Shown: positions 8,422 through 17,004, numbered from the stretch's first letter. The stretch: 64,000 nt of DNA from Paraburkholderia phenoliruptrix (GCF_902859825.1 NZ_CADIKB010000027.1:1-64000), one strand, 5' to 3'. Made by a program: numbers and translations. The notes: generated by a model from the sequence alone, not told the origin.

Positions 8422-9255
8422 TTAGTACTGCGGATTAAGCGGAAAACGCGGCTCGGCACCGAACCACTTTTTGTAAAGCTGCGCGTTCTGCTTCGACGCA
8501 TTGATGTTGAAGAGGAACAGGTTCAGATAATTGAGCCACACCTGGTCGCCCGCCTTGACGCCGAAGGCGTTGTATTCGAGCGGAACCAGCGCCTCATTCG
8601 TGACAGTGAGATCCGGATCGAGCGACGCCTGATACGCGAGGAAGTTGTTGTCCTCGATCATTGCGTCCGCCTGGCCCTGCTTGACTGCGAGGATCGCCGC
8701 CTGCGAGCTGTCGAATTCCTGAATCTTCACCTGCATATTCAGCGAACGCACTTCGTCGCCGTTCGTCGAACCCTTGACGGTCGCAATGGTGCGGTTGGCC
8801 ATGTCGTTAATCGATTTGATACCGCTGCTCTTCTTGACCAGCAGCGCCTCGCTCGCCACCACGTAGGGATTGGTGAACGCAATTTCCTTCGCGCGTTCCA
8901 GGTTGCGCGTGAAGTTGCAGAACACCACGTCGACCTTGCTGGTCTGCAGGTTCGGGATGCGGTTCGCGCTCGTCGTATTCACGACTTCGAGCTTGACGCC
9001 CATCTGCTTGGCCAGTTCTTTCGCGAGATCGACGTCGTAACCGTCAGGCTGGCCGTCCTTGTTGTAGAAGCCGAACGGCGCGAACGTGAGACAGTCGCCG
9101 ACTCGCAGCGTGCCGCGCTGCAAGACCTGCTTGAGCGTCGAATCCGTGCCGGCGCTCTGCTCCGGCTGCGCCACCTTGGTACAGCCCACGAGCGCGAGCA
9201 ACGCCGCCACGGCGAACAAAGAGGCAAATTTTGTGCTTTCCCTGACAAATCTCAT
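8422..9255 (-). CDS. Amino-acid ABC transporter, solute-binding lipoprotein
   Basis: A 277-residue family-3 solute-binding protein. The signal sequence ends in a lipobox (LLALVGC), so the mature protein is probably a lipid-anchored periplasmic receptor. The core has the family pattern GTLRVGDCLTFAPFGFYN, GYDVDLAKELAKQMG and NRTIATVKGSTNGDEVRSL. The frame is open upstream to 9453, but that part has no family features; the ATG at 9255 gives a proper signal peptide. It is the first gene of a transporter operon (receptor, two permeases, ATPase). The exact ligand cannot be read from sequence. Confidence 0.92.
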   Translation of the reverse strand: MRFVRESTKFASLFAVAALLALVGCTKVAQPEQSAGTDSTLKQVLQRGTLRVGDCLTFAPFGFYNKDGQPDGYDVDLAKELAKQMGVKLEVVNTTSANRIPNLQTSKVDVVFCNFTRNLERAKEIAFTNPYVVASEALLVKKSSGIKSINDMANRTIATVKGSTNGDEVRSLNMQVKIQEFDSSQAAILAVKQGQADAMIEDNNFLAYQASLDPDLTVTNEALVPLEYNAFGVKAGDQVWLNYLNLFLFNINASKQNAQLYKKWFGAEPRFPLNPQY

Positions 9256-9378
9256 TTTCGATCCCGATCTGGTGATGGAGCTTCGTGCGTGGAAGGAACG
9301 ACGATCAGCACGGTCTGCGCGGCATGCACGGTCTCCCGGACGGAAGCAATCGCGCGGCGGAGCCTGGCTGTCTGATAT

Positions 9379-9396
9379 ATCGGACTTGTGTCCGAT
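9379..9396. promoter_or_regulatory. Perfect dyad, candidate operator of the amino-acid transporter operon
   Basis: ATCGGAC and GTCCGAT form a perfect 7-bp inverted repeat around a 4-bp spacer (TTGT), about 125 bp upstream of the binding-protein start. IclR proteins usually bind palindromes of this size, and an IclR-type gene sits at the end of the operon. The link is an inference. Confidence 0.4.
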
Positions 9397-9835
9397 GTGG
9401 CAGATAGCGCCCAGTGTTTCATGGGAAAAAAATGATGGCAATGGGGTATACACCGTCGGAGGCGGTCGGTGAAGCTGACGGTGCGGGACGGCCGGAGACG
9501 GCCTGACAGTGCTGGCAGCGCCTCGGTTACTCGCGTGAGCCGAGGCGGGGGTGCCTCACCCGCGCGCGCCACAGAGCGCCGCGGGCGGGGTCACGCTCGG
9601 TGACGAGGTGAAGGTGTACTGAAGCGTGAGGCGGACGAAGCTGGCGCTCTGGTGCGACTTGGCGCCGGGCAGGCGACAGGCAGCGCTGCTGCCTGTCCAG
9701 TGAAGCATGCGTCGGTTGGCGCATGCGGGCTGGAAGGAACTGCTGATGAAAACGGCGCGCATGTCTTGATGCACGCCCTCGCGGACACGCGCGACCGATC
9801 GCATCGGCCGCGCGCAATCCTATCGCCCGGCTTGC
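9397..9835. other. Intergenic region without a supported gene
   Basis: Short open frames exist on both strands, but none has a family pattern or a ribosome-binding site. A perfect 10-bp hairpin lies at 9675-9697 (GACAGGCAGC, loop GCT, GCTGCCTGTC). It has no T-run, so it is not an obvious terminator for the Tim44-like gene that ends on this side. The region may hold a dispersed repeat or a remnant. Confidence 0.35.
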
Positions 9836-10804
9836 TCAGTGGTCGAGCTGCTGAATGCCGGCGAGTCGCCAGGCGTCACCGCCGCGCGCGCTGCGGACCA
9901 TGTTCCACACTTCCTGGAACGGCTGGGCGGTCGGCGCATCGTCTTCGCGCATCTGGCCGTAGAAGCGCACGCTGACGAATGTTTCATCCGCTGTGCTTTG
10001 CACGCCGAGCACTTCGGCCTCCAGTTGCGGCACCTCGGTGCGATTCGGCTGGCTGCCGCGGTCTTCCAGGTCGCGCTTGAGCTGCGCGAACATCTCTGGC
10101 GTGGTCAGCTCGAACAGGTCGCCTTGCTCGTTGCGGTCCCAGGCCGTCTGAAGACGCATGAACAGGCTTTTCGCCGACACCACCAGCTCCGCCTGGTCGA
10201 CCCCGAGCGGCTGCACCGGCGCACTGAATGCGCCCGCCGCGCCCGTCGGATTGGTCGCAGCGCGCTGCGTGCCGAAGAAGTGGCTGTCGGACTGCGCGTG
10301 ACCCATCTGGTTCATGAACGGCGAGCCGTTGCCCTGTGAGCGGTTGGCGGCACCGTGACCATAAGCCAGATCCGGACGACGCCGATTCGCGATAAAGCGG
10401 AACAGCATCACGCCGGCCATGACGACGAGGCCGATCAGCAGCAGGTTCGACAGCATTTGCGCGAGCCCGGCGCCGAGGCCGAGCGACGACAGCAGTGCGG
10501 CAATGCCGAAGCCGGCAGCAAGACCGGCGAGCGGGCCGAGCCAGCGGTTGCGCGCGGGTGCGGCGGCCGGCGCCTGCGCGGCCTGCTGTGTCGGCTGAGC
10601 TTGTTGGCTGCGCTGCGCGGGCGCGGACGGCGACGCCATCTGCGACTGTCGCCCGATGCTCTGGCTGCCGCCCACGCGCTTCGCTTCGGCGTCGTTGGCC
10701 GAGAGCGCACCGAGCGCGAGCACTGCCGCGAGACCGAGTGCCGCCGTACCGCGCGTCAACCTGCTGGCGACACGCCGGAACTGAGTGATGGCTTGGGTAT
10801 GCAT
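9836..10804 (-). CDS. Tim44-like domain membrane protein
   Basis: A 322-residue protein. A signal or anchor segment (LTRGTAALGLAAVLALGAL) is followed by a Gln/Ala/Pro-rich linker, two hydrophobic segments (about residues 90-140, with GLAAGFGIAALLSSLGLGAG and LLLIGLVVMAGVMLFRF), and a C-terminal Tim44-like domain (about 200-322, with LFMRLQTAWDRNEQGDLFEL and VSVRFYGQMRED). Bacterial relatives are membrane proteins of unknown role. The frame is open to 10948, but the ATG at 10804 follows an AGAGAGG ribosome-binding site and gives a clean signal segment. It is divergent from nhaR. Confidence 0.85.
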   Translation of the reverse strand: MHTQAITQFRRVASRLTRGTAALGLAAVLALGALSANDAEAKRVGGSQSIGRQSQMASPSAPAQRSQQAQPTQQAAQAPAAAPARNRWLGPLAGLAAGFGIAALLSSLGLGAGLAQMLSNLLLIGLVVMAGVMLFRFIANRRRPDLAYGHGAANRSQGNGSPFMNQMGHAQSDSHFFGTQRAATNPTGAAGAFSAPVQPLGVDQAELVVSAKSLFMRLQTAWDRNEQGDLFELTTPEMFAQLKRDLEDRGSQPNRTEVPQLEAEVLGVQSTADETFVSVRFYGQMREDDAPTAQPFQEVWNMVRSARGGDAWRLAGIQQLDH

Positions 10805-11037
10805 ATCAACCTCTCTGGATGAATCAGGGCGCCCGCCGCGCGCGTCATGTTTCGCGCGCGAATTTCTTACGGACGGTAATGTTCTTCGGTCATCGACGCT
10901 GCCGCCGGCCTGCCGGCAAATTTCAATGTCCGACCTATGAGCCTTCAATCTAGCCGAACTCTCGACGACGGAAAATTCGTATTTTTATTGATGATCCTTC
11001 GTGAAAATCGTAACGTTAATGAATCGACGGAGGACGC

Positions 11038-11934
11038 GTGAATTTCAAGCATCTCTATTACTTCTGGGTCGCGGCACACGCGGGCGGGATTGTGCGCGCG
11101 GGCGAGCAACTGCACGTCACGCCGCAAACGCTGAGCGGTCAAATCAAGCTGCTGGAGGAAGCGCTGGATAAGAAGCTCTTCAAAAAGAGCGGCCGCACGC
11201 TTGAACTCACCGATGCCGGGCGGCTCGCGCTCGACTACGCGGACGAGATTTTTTCGCTCGGCTCAGAACTGGAAAGCGCGGTGCGCCGGGAGCAGGAGGT
11301 GGGCACGCAATCGCGGTTTCGCGTGGGTATTGCCGACTCGGTCCCGAAGGCGATTGCGTACCGGCTGCTGGAGCCCGCGCTGAGCGCGCCGGTTTCACTG
11401 CGCGTGATCTGCCACGAGGGCAAGCTGCACGCGCTGCTCGCACAACTAGCGGTGCATCGCCTCGACCTGATCATCGCGGATGCGCCCATTCCCGCGGACG
11501 TCAACATCAAGGCGTTCAATCACCGGCTCGGCCGTTCCACGCTGAGCTGCTTCGGCGCGGCGTCGCTGCTGCAGGGCGTGCGCAAGCGCTTCCCGATGTC
11601 GCTCGGGCAGTTGCCGCTGCTCTTGCCGGGCACCGAGTCGGCGGTGCGCCGCAAGCTGGACCACTGGCTCGCGTCGCGCGCCATTTCACCGCGCATCGTC
11701 GGCGAATTCGACGACGGTGCGATGGCGCTCGCGTTCGGCCGCGAAGGACGCGGCCTGCTGTTCGCGCCGACCGTGCTCGAAAATCAGCTCCACGCAGAGC
11801 ACAAACTGACGACCGTCGGCCAGATCAACACGATTGTTGAGGAGTTCTTCGCAATCTCGATCGAACGGCGCATCAGCCATCCGGCTGTGGCGATGATCAT
11901 CGACGCCGCGCGCAGCGAGCTCTTCAACGCGTAG
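11038..11934 (+). CDS. nhaR: LysR-family transcriptional activator NhaR
   Basis: A 298-residue LysR-type regulator whose sequence closely follows NhaR. It opens MNFKHLYYFWVAAHAGGIV; the winged helix-turn-helix includes EQLHVTPQTLSGQIKLLEE, and the effector domain includes RVGIADSVPKAIAYRLLEP. In enterobacteria NhaR activates the Na+/H+ antiporter gene nhaA in response to sodium, but no nhaA is present here. The start is GTG at 11038 with GGAGG about seven bases before it. It is divergent from the Tim44-like gene and convergent with the intron-containing tRNA gene. Confidence 0.88.
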   Translation: MNFKHLYYFWVAAHAGGIVRAGEQLHVTPQTLSGQIKLLEEALDKKLFKKSGRTLELTDAGRLALDYADEIFSLGSELESAVRREQEVGTQSRFRVGIADSVPKAIAYRLLEPALSAPVSLRVICHEGKLHALLAQLAVHRLDLIIADAPIPADVNIKAFNHRLGRSTLSCFGAASLLQGVRKRFPMSLGQLPLLLPGTESAVRRKLDHWLASRAISPRIVGEFDDGAMALAFGREGRGLLFAPTVLENQLHAEHKLTTVGQINTIVEEFFAISIERRISHPAVAMIIDAARSELFNA

Positions 11935-11959
11935 GCCGTTGTGCTTCGCTTCACAAGCG

Positions 11960-11988
11960 AAAAAAAGCCACTCGCAAGGAGTGGCTTT
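11960..11988 (-). terminator. Rho-independent terminator of the tRNA gene
   Basis: Stem AGCCACTC/GAGTGGCT with a 5-nt loop; on the minus strand it is followed by a run of seven T, 9 nt after the tRNA 3' end. On the plus strand it also lies 32 bp after nhaR, where the T-run is shorter, so it may work in both directions. Confidence 0.85.
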
Positions 11989-11996
11989 CAGATATT

Positions 11997-12324
11997 TGGT
12001 GGGCCTCCCGTGAGTCGAACACGGCACCAACGGATTATGCTAACCAGCTACGGCTTTCGCCGCCCCTTTCGGGTTTGTGGTCTGGACTGTCTCTTGTCTT
12101 TACGACCTGCCCGTTCAGTCTCTACACGTTCTCTCGAAGAGAGCTTCGCTCGGGATTGCCACGCCGCATGACAGCAGAGGTTTCCCCGAATTTGAGCAGT
12201 TCTACCAGGGGGCAGAGCTAACTTACCCCAAGGCAACCCATTCATGACTCACCATGCCGAGCCGCATGGTTTAGGTGAGTCTTTGCTAAGTCCGCTGCTC
12301 TAACCAAGCATGAGCTAGAGGCCC
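11997..12324 (-). tRNA. Split tRNA, anticodon CAU (probably tRNA-Ile2), with a group I intron
   Basis: Two exons, 12324-12289 (36 nt) and 12039-11997 (43 nt), join into a complete cloverleaf. The acceptor stem is GGGCCTC/GAGGCCC and the encoded 3' end is ACCA. The D stem is GCTC/GAGC, the anticodon stem GCGGA/TCCGT, and the T stem CCGTG/CACGG with loop TTCGACT. The anticodon loop becomes CTCATAA, so the anticodon is CAU. The elongator Met and lysidine-modified Ile tRNAs share this anticodon; the body fits tRNA-Ile2, which is the host of the known Azoarcus intron. The exon ends are inferred from group I rules (U before the 5' site, G at the intron end). A tRNA finder may miss or misplace this gene because the 249-nt insert lies in the anticodon loop. 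Confidence 0.9.
12040..12288 (-). ncRNA. Group I self-splicing intron, Azoarcus-like
   Basis: A 249-nt insert between U33 and C34 of the tRNA. It ends in G (12040) and follows a U, as group I introns require. The core matches the P4 segment AAATTCGGGGAAACC (12193-12179), whose CGGGG pairs with TCCCG at 12155-12151 through one G-T pair. The P7 strands are GACT (12120-12117) and AGTC (12088-12085), in R- and S-type contexts. A guide sequence GGTT (12238-12235) can pair with the exon end GACT, including the U-G pair at the splice site. Two GAAA-capped hairpins lie in the P9 region. It has no room for a protein. The core resembles the small tRNA-Ile intron of Azoarcus; the long insert in the P1 loop is a difference. 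Confidence 0.88.
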
Positions 12325-12336
12325 TGAGAACTCGAG

Positions 12337-12366
12337 ATTTTACCGTATCTCGACACGATTAATTCA
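12337..12366 (-). promoter_or_regulatory. Candidate promoter of the tRNA gene
   Basis: TGAATT (12366-12361) and TAAAAT (12342-12337), separated by 18 bp, end 12 bp before the tRNA 5' end. The -10 is good and the -35 weak. A T-rich stretch continues upstream on the minus strand. Confidence 0.4.
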
Positions 12367-12432
12367 GGACGATCAACGAAAGGACCTGCGCAGAGCGGAC
12401 CGCTTCGCCGAATGGCCGCCATACTACACGAA

Positions 12433-12488
12433 AAAGGGGCCTCCGCAATCGCTTCGCCTGCTTGGCGAAACGGCCGGGAGGCCCCTTT
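12433..12488 (-). terminator. Rho-independent terminator of rpoD
   Basis: Arms AAAGGGGCCTCC (12433-12444) and GGAGGCCCCTTT (12477-12488) are perfect complements; the intervening part contains a second small stem. On the minus strand a T-run follows. It lies 60 bp after the rpoD stop codon. Confidence 0.8.
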
Positions 12489-12549
12489 GAATCGCTGCCG
12501 GCGTACGCTGCTTCACGTGCCGCCGAAACCGCTCTGGTTACCGCGCCGA

Positions 12550-14961
12550 TTAGTTCCCTTCGAGGAACGACTTCAGCTTGTCCGAGCGGCTCGGATGACG
12601 CAGCTTGCGCAGCGCCTTCGCCTCGATCTGGCGGATCCGCTCACGCGTCACGTCAAACTGCTTGCCGACTTCTTCAAGCGTGTGATCGGTGCTCATTTCG
12701 ATACCGAAGCGCATGCGCAACACCTTCGCTTCGCGCGGCGTCAACGAATCGAGCACGTCCTTCACGACGTCGCGCATGCTGGCGTGCAACGCGGCGTCTG
12801 CGGGCGCGACCGTATTCGTGTCTTCGATGAAGTCGCCGAGATGCGAATCGTCGTCGTCGCCGATCGGCGTTTCCATGGAGATCGGCTCCTTCGCGATCTT
12901 CATGATCTTGCGGATCTTGTCTTCCGGCATTTCCATCTTCTCGGCGAGCGTTGCCGGATCCGGCTCGAGGCCGGTTTCCTGCAGAATCTGACGCGAGATG
13001 CGGTTCATCTTGTTGATCGTTTCGATCATGTGAACCGGAATACGGATGGTGCGCGCCTGGTCCGCGATCGAACGCGTAATGGCCTGGCGGATCCACCATG
13101 TTGCATACGTGGAGAACTTGTAGCCGCGACGGTATTCGAACTTGTCCACCGCCTTCATCAGGCCGATGTTGCCTTCCTGAATCAGGTCGAGGAACTGCAA
13201 ACCGCGGTTCGTGTACTTCTTCGCAATCGAAATCACGAGACGCAGGTTCGCCTCGGTCATTTCGCGCTTGGCCTGACGCGCCTTCAGTTCGCCGGCCGCC
13301 ATCTGACGGTTGGTTTCCTTCAGGTCCTTCAGCGGCAGCACCACGCGCGCCTGCAAATCCAGCAGACGCTGTTGCTGCTCGCGAATGGCCGGAATGTTCC
13401 GCGTGAGGATCGCGCTGTACGAATGACCTTCGGCGACGATCTTGTCGGCCCACTCCAGGTCCGTTTCGCTACCCGGAAAACGCGCGATGAATTCCGCGCG
13501 CGGCATCCCGCACTTGTCGACCACCGTATGCAGAATCTGACGCTCGACCTGACGCACCTCGTCCACTTGCGCACGCAGCGTGTCGCACAGACGCTCGACA
13601 GTGCGCGCGGTGAAGCGAATGGTCATCAGCTCGTTCTGGATGGTTTCCTGCGCCTTCAGATACGACTTGGACTTGTAGCCTTCCTTCTCGAACGCGCGAC
13701 GCATCTTGTCGAACCATTCGCTGATCAGGGCGAATTTTTCGAGGGACGCACGCTTGAGCGCTTCCATTTGCGCCGCGTTGGCCGTGGCCTGCGCCGTGCC
13801 GTCGTCTTCTTCCTCGTCCTCTTCGTCCTCTTCCTCTTCGTCCTCGTCTTCGCTTTCGATCGCTTCCGCTTCCTGCACGGAGAAGCCGTCGGCGTCTTCC
13901 GCGTCGGCGTCGATCAGGCCGTCGACCAGTTCGTCGATGCGGATTTCCTCGTTCGCGACGCGCTCGGCCATGGCCAGAATGTCGGCGATCGTGGTCGGGC
14001 ACGCGGAGATGGCCATGACCATGTGCTTCAGGCCGTCTTCGATCCGCTTGGCGATTTCGATTTCGCCTTCGCGCGTGAGCAGCTCGACCGTGCCCATTTC
14101 GCGCATGTACATGCGCACGGGGTCGGTCGTGCGGCCGAATTCGGAGTCGACGGTGGACAGCGCGACTTCGGCTTCCTCTTCCACTTCGTCGTCGGACGAA
14201 GCGGCGGGCGCGTTGTCGTTCAGCAGCAGCGTTTCAGCGTCCGGGGCCTGCTCGTAGACCGCCACGCCCATGTCGTTGAACGTGCTGATAATGCCTTCGA
14301 TCGCCTCGGTCTCGGTAAAGTTGTCCGGCAGGTGATCGTTGATTTCGGCGTACGTGAGAAAGCCGCGCTCCTTGCCGAGCTTGATGAGCGCGCGGAGTTT
14401 CGAACGGCGCTCCTCGAGTTCCTCGACCGTGCCGGGCTGCGACGACGAAAACGCGTCTTTCAGCAGCGCCTTTTCCTTGGCGCGACGGTCGCGTGCCCTG
14501 GCCTTTTCCACTTTGCCGGAAGCGGCCACAGGGGTTTCTTCGCTCTGGGTTGCGTCGTCATCGACGGGTACTTCATTCAGCTTTTTCGTCATGGAGTTCG
14601 CCGTACCGGCTGTAGTCTCGACTCGCGGCTGGTGGACAACAGCCGGTTGAACCGTGGATACTGGAGTCTCGCGCACTGCCGCATCGTCCTGCGCGACAGC
14701 CGCTTCCCTTGCGCTTCTGACACCCGGCCGCCTCTCAACCGGAGGTGGTACGGCTTGCGCCGACTTCTCCACCGCCTTTGCCACTCCTGTTGGCGCCGCT
14801 CGCGCGGCCGAAGTGGTCGAGGACTTCTTCCCGGCAGCCGGGGTAACGCTGGCAGCAGACGCTTTCCGGGCGGAAGAAACTAACTTGGCCGAGGTGACCT
14901 TTCCGGTCTGCTCCGTGGAGCGTGGGCCTGTTTTGCTCTTTCCGCCTGTCGTCTTTGCCAT
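12550..14961 (-). CDS. rpoD: RNA polymerase primary sigma factor RpoD (sigma-70)
   Basis: An 803-residue housekeeping sigma factor. Region 1.1 is visible (LRALIKLGKERGFLTYAEIN), then DPVRMYMREMGTVELLTREG of region 1.2. A long non-conserved insert carries an acidic run of Asp/Glu. Region 2 holds the core-binding and -10-recognition helices (LDLIQEGNIGLMKAVDKF, KFSTYATWWIRQAITR), and region 4.2 is the -35 reader (LEEVGKQFDVTRERIRQIEA). The first 123 residues are Lys/Ala/Pro-rich with no sigma similarity. An internal ATG at 14592 (MTKKLNEVPVDD) would give a 680-residue protein, nearer the usual size, so the true start is uncertain. It is last in the minus-strand cluster after dnaG, with a terminator downstream. 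Confidence 0.97.
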   Translation of the reverse strand: MAKTTGGKSKTGPRSTEQTGKVTSAKLVSSARKASAASVTPAAGKKSSTTSAARAAPTGVAKAVEKSAQAVPPPVERRPGVRSAREAAVAQDDAAVRETPVSTVQPAVVHQPRVETTAGTANSMTKKLNEVPVDDDATQSEETPVAASGKVEKARARDRRAKEKALLKDAFSSSQPGTVEELEERRSKLRALIKLGKERGFLTYAEINDHLPDNFTETEAIEGIISTFNDMGVAVYEQAPDAETLLLNDNAPAASSDDEVEEEAEVALSTVDSEFGRTTDPVRMYMREMGTVELLTREGEIEIAKRIEDGLKHMVMAISACPTTIADILAMAERVANEEIRIDELVDGLIDADAEDADGFSVQEAEAIESEDEDEEEEDEEDEEEDDGTAQATANAAQMEALKRASLEKFALISEWFDKMRRAFEKEGYKSKSYLKAQETIQNELMTIRFTARTVERLCDTLRAQVDEVRQVERQILHTVVDKCGMPRAEFIARFPGSETDLEWADKIVAEGHSYSAILTRNIPAIREQQQRLLDLQARVVLPLKDLKETNRQMAAGELKARQAKREMTEANLRLVISIAKKYTNRGLQFLDLIQEGNIGLMKAVDKFEYRRGYKFSTYATWWIRQAITRSIADQARTIRIPVHMIETINKMNRISRQILQETGLEPDPATLAEKMEMPEDKIRKIMKIAKEPISMETPIGDDDDSHLGDFIEDTNTVAPADAALHASMRDVVKDVLDSLTPREAKVLRMRFGIEMSTDHTLEEVGKQFDVTRERIRQIEAKALRKLRHPSRSDKLKSFLEGN

Positions 14962-15023
14962 CGCATCGCCTTTTCGCCTTTGCTAGGAAAACCCTTTGAA
15001 AAACAAACCGCTGGAAACCTTTT

Positions 15024-15029
15024 ATTATA
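15024..15029 (-). promoter_or_regulatory. Candidate internal promoter of rpoD (-10 box)
   Basis: A perfect TATAAT on the minus strand lies between dnaG and rpoD, about 60 bp before the first rpoD ATG. No good -35 box is seen at normal spacing. An extra promoter for rpoD here would fit the known design of macromolecular-synthesis operons. Confidence 0.4.
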
Positions 15030-15053
15030 CCACTCAGGTTTCTGCGCCTCCGT

Positions 15054-16922
15054 CTACAAGCCGAGCTGGCGCTTCATGTCAGCCCGCTTCCGATTGAGCT
15101 CCGCGAGTTCCGCGAACTCCTCCGGCGTATGCCGGGATTGCCGCGAAAGCTGCTCGAGACGATCGCAATAAGCGTCATAACGCATCTTCAGAATCGCCGC
15201 TTTCAGTTCCTCTCCGACAATCCTTTCCTGCTCGCGCCGCTCCTCGATGACGGTCGCATCTTCCGGGTCCTTCAGCAACAAATCCCGGACATTTTCATCA
15301 TAGTCCAGAATTTTGCGAAAGATTTCCTCGAAAGTTGGGGCGTTTGCCCCGTTTCGCAATAGGTCGGAGAGCAACTGGAACTCCGCCGACTCGCCAAGTG
15401 CGCGCGCGTGCGTGGTCACTTCCTCGAACAGTTCGCCGTGCCGCGTCACGGTGAGGAGCGCCTGTTCCGCTTCTTCGTCCAGCACGGCGACGGTGCGCGG
15501 ATACATCACAAGATTGCGCAGCGTCTTTTCCTCGATGCCGGTCACGCTCCGCCGGTCCTTGCGCGCCGGGGCCGAGCGGGCGGCCGCCGCAATGCGCGCA
15601 TCGACCTCGCAGAGCGCGGCCACCTCGTCGAACGGCACGTCCAGCCGGTCGGCGAACATATGCATGATCTGCGCTCGCAGCGCATTGGCCGGCAGCGCCT
15701 GCAAGAGCGGCTTGGCGTCGAACAACGCGCGCGCCTTGCCTTCCGGCTGGTCCAGTTCCTTGCCGGCGAGCACCTCGTTCAGCATGAACTGCGACAGCGG
15801 CATGGCGCGCTCGACCTGCTCGGCGAACGCCTCCGTGCCGAATTCGCGCACATAGCTGTCCGGGTCGTGCTCCGCGGGCAGAAACAGGAAGCGGATGGTC
15901 CGGTTGTCCGCCGCGTGCGGCAAACAGGCGTCCAACGCGCGCCGCGCGGCGCGCCGGCCGGCCGAGTCGCCGTCGAAACTGAAAATGACCGTGTCGGTCT
16001 GGCGCATCAGTTTCTGCACATGGACCGGCGTGCAGGCCGTGCCGAGCGTGGCGACCGCGTTCTGGAACCCCAATTGGGCCAGCGCGACCACGTCCATATA
16101 GCCTTCGACGACGAGCACATAGCCCTGTTCCCGAATCGCGAGCCGCGCCTCGAAGAGCCCGTACAGTTCGCTGCCTTTGTTAAATAGCGGCGTTTCCGGC
16201 GAATTCAAATATTTCGGCTCGCCGCCGTCCAGCACGCGGCCGCCGAAGCCGATGACCTGTCCCTTTACATTGCGTATCGGGAACATGATCCGCTCGCGAA
16301 AGCGGTCGTAGCGTCGGTTCTGGCCCTGCCCGTCCGCTTTTTCGCTGACGATCACAAGACCTGATTCGACCAGCGAGTCGTCCCGATAGTTCGGAAAAGC
16401 GGCCTCGAGGTTCTGCCAGCCGTCGGGCGCGTAGCCGAGGCCGAAACGCGCCGCGATCTCGCCCGTCAGACCGCGTTTTTTCAGATACTGAATCGCGCCC
16501 GGTGCCTCGCGCAGCTGCTTGCGATAGTAGTCGCAGGCCGTCTGCATCACGTCGGAGAGCGCCGTGGTAACCGCCTTCGAAGCCGCCGGGGAATAGCCGC
16601 CGCCTGCGCCGCCTCCATAGCCGGGCGAAGGCTCGTTCGGCACCGTCAGGCCAACTGACTGCGCGAGTTCGTTGACAGCCTCGGGAAATGACGCGCCGAC
16701 GTGTTCCATCAGGAAGCCGATCGCCGTCCCATGGGCGCCGCAGCCGAAGCAGTGATAGAACTGCTTGGTCGGACTGACCGTGAACGACGGGCTTTTCTCG
16801 TTATGGAACGGGCAGAGCCCCATGAAGTTCGCGCCGCCCTTTTTCAACTGCACATACCGGCCCACCACGTCGACGATATCGACGCGGTTGAGCAGGTCCT
16901 GCAGGAATGACGGAGGAATCAC
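15054..16922 (-). CDS. dnaG: DNA primase DnaG
   Basis: A 622-residue primase that makes RNA primers at the replication fork. The N-terminal CHC2 zinc finger has Cys37, His40, Cys58 and Cys61 (GLCPFHNEKSPSF and YHCFGCG). The catalytic core includes IMFPIRNVKGQVIGFGGRVL and the Toprim acidic motifs LVVEGYMDVVALAQLGF and VIFSFDGDSAGRRAARRAL. The C-terminal part is the helical DnaB-binding domain. Length is usual for the family. It sits between yqeY and rpoD in the classical order, with 92 bp to rpoD, and is probably co-transcribed with both. Confidence 0.97.
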   Translation of the reverse strand: MIPPSFLQDLLNRVDIVDVVGRYVQLKKGGANFMGLCPFHNEKSPSFTVSPTKQFYHCFGCGAHGTAIGFLMEHVGASFPEAVNELAQSVGLTVPNEPSPGYGGGAGGGYSPAASKAVTTALSDVMQTACDYYRKQLREAPGAIQYLKKRGLTGEIAARFGLGYAPDGWQNLEAAFPNYRDDSLVESGLVIVSEKADGQGQNRRYDRFRERIMFPIRNVKGQVIGFGGRVLDGGEPKYLNSPETPLFNKGSELYGLFEARLAIREQGYVLVVEGYMDVVALAQLGFQNAVATLGTACTPVHVQKLMRQTDTVIFSFDGDSAGRRAARRALDACLPHAADNRTIRFLFLPAEHDPDSYVREFGTEAFAEQVERAMPLSQFMLNEVLAGKELDQPEGKARALFDAKPLLQALPANALRAQIMHMFADRLDVPFDEVAALCEVDARIAAAARSAPARKDRRSVTGIEEKTLRNLVMYPRTVAVLDEEAEQALLTVTRHGELFEEVTTHARALGESAEFQLLSDLLRNGANAPTFEEIFRKILDYDENVRDLLLKDPEDATVIEERREQERIVGEELKAAILKMRYDAYCDRLEQLSRQSRHTPEEFAELAELNRKRADMKRQLGL

Positions 16923-17004
16923 GGTAAATGACGCTGCCTGAAGGACTCAACGCCGCGCGCCGCCGTCTATGGCGGGCACGCGGACCGGACGGACGAATCG
17001 CGCG

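Noticed and set aside
9527..9817. Overlapping minus-strand frames of 65-96 residues
   Set aside because: No family pattern, no good ribosome-binding site and Arg/Ala/Pro-rich composition; kept as intergenic.
12412..14883. An 823-residue open frame on the plus strand opposite rpoD
   Set aside because: It is an antisense shadow created by high G+C and the codon bias of rpoD; it has no ribosome-binding site and its composition (Arg/His/Leu-rich) is not protein-like.
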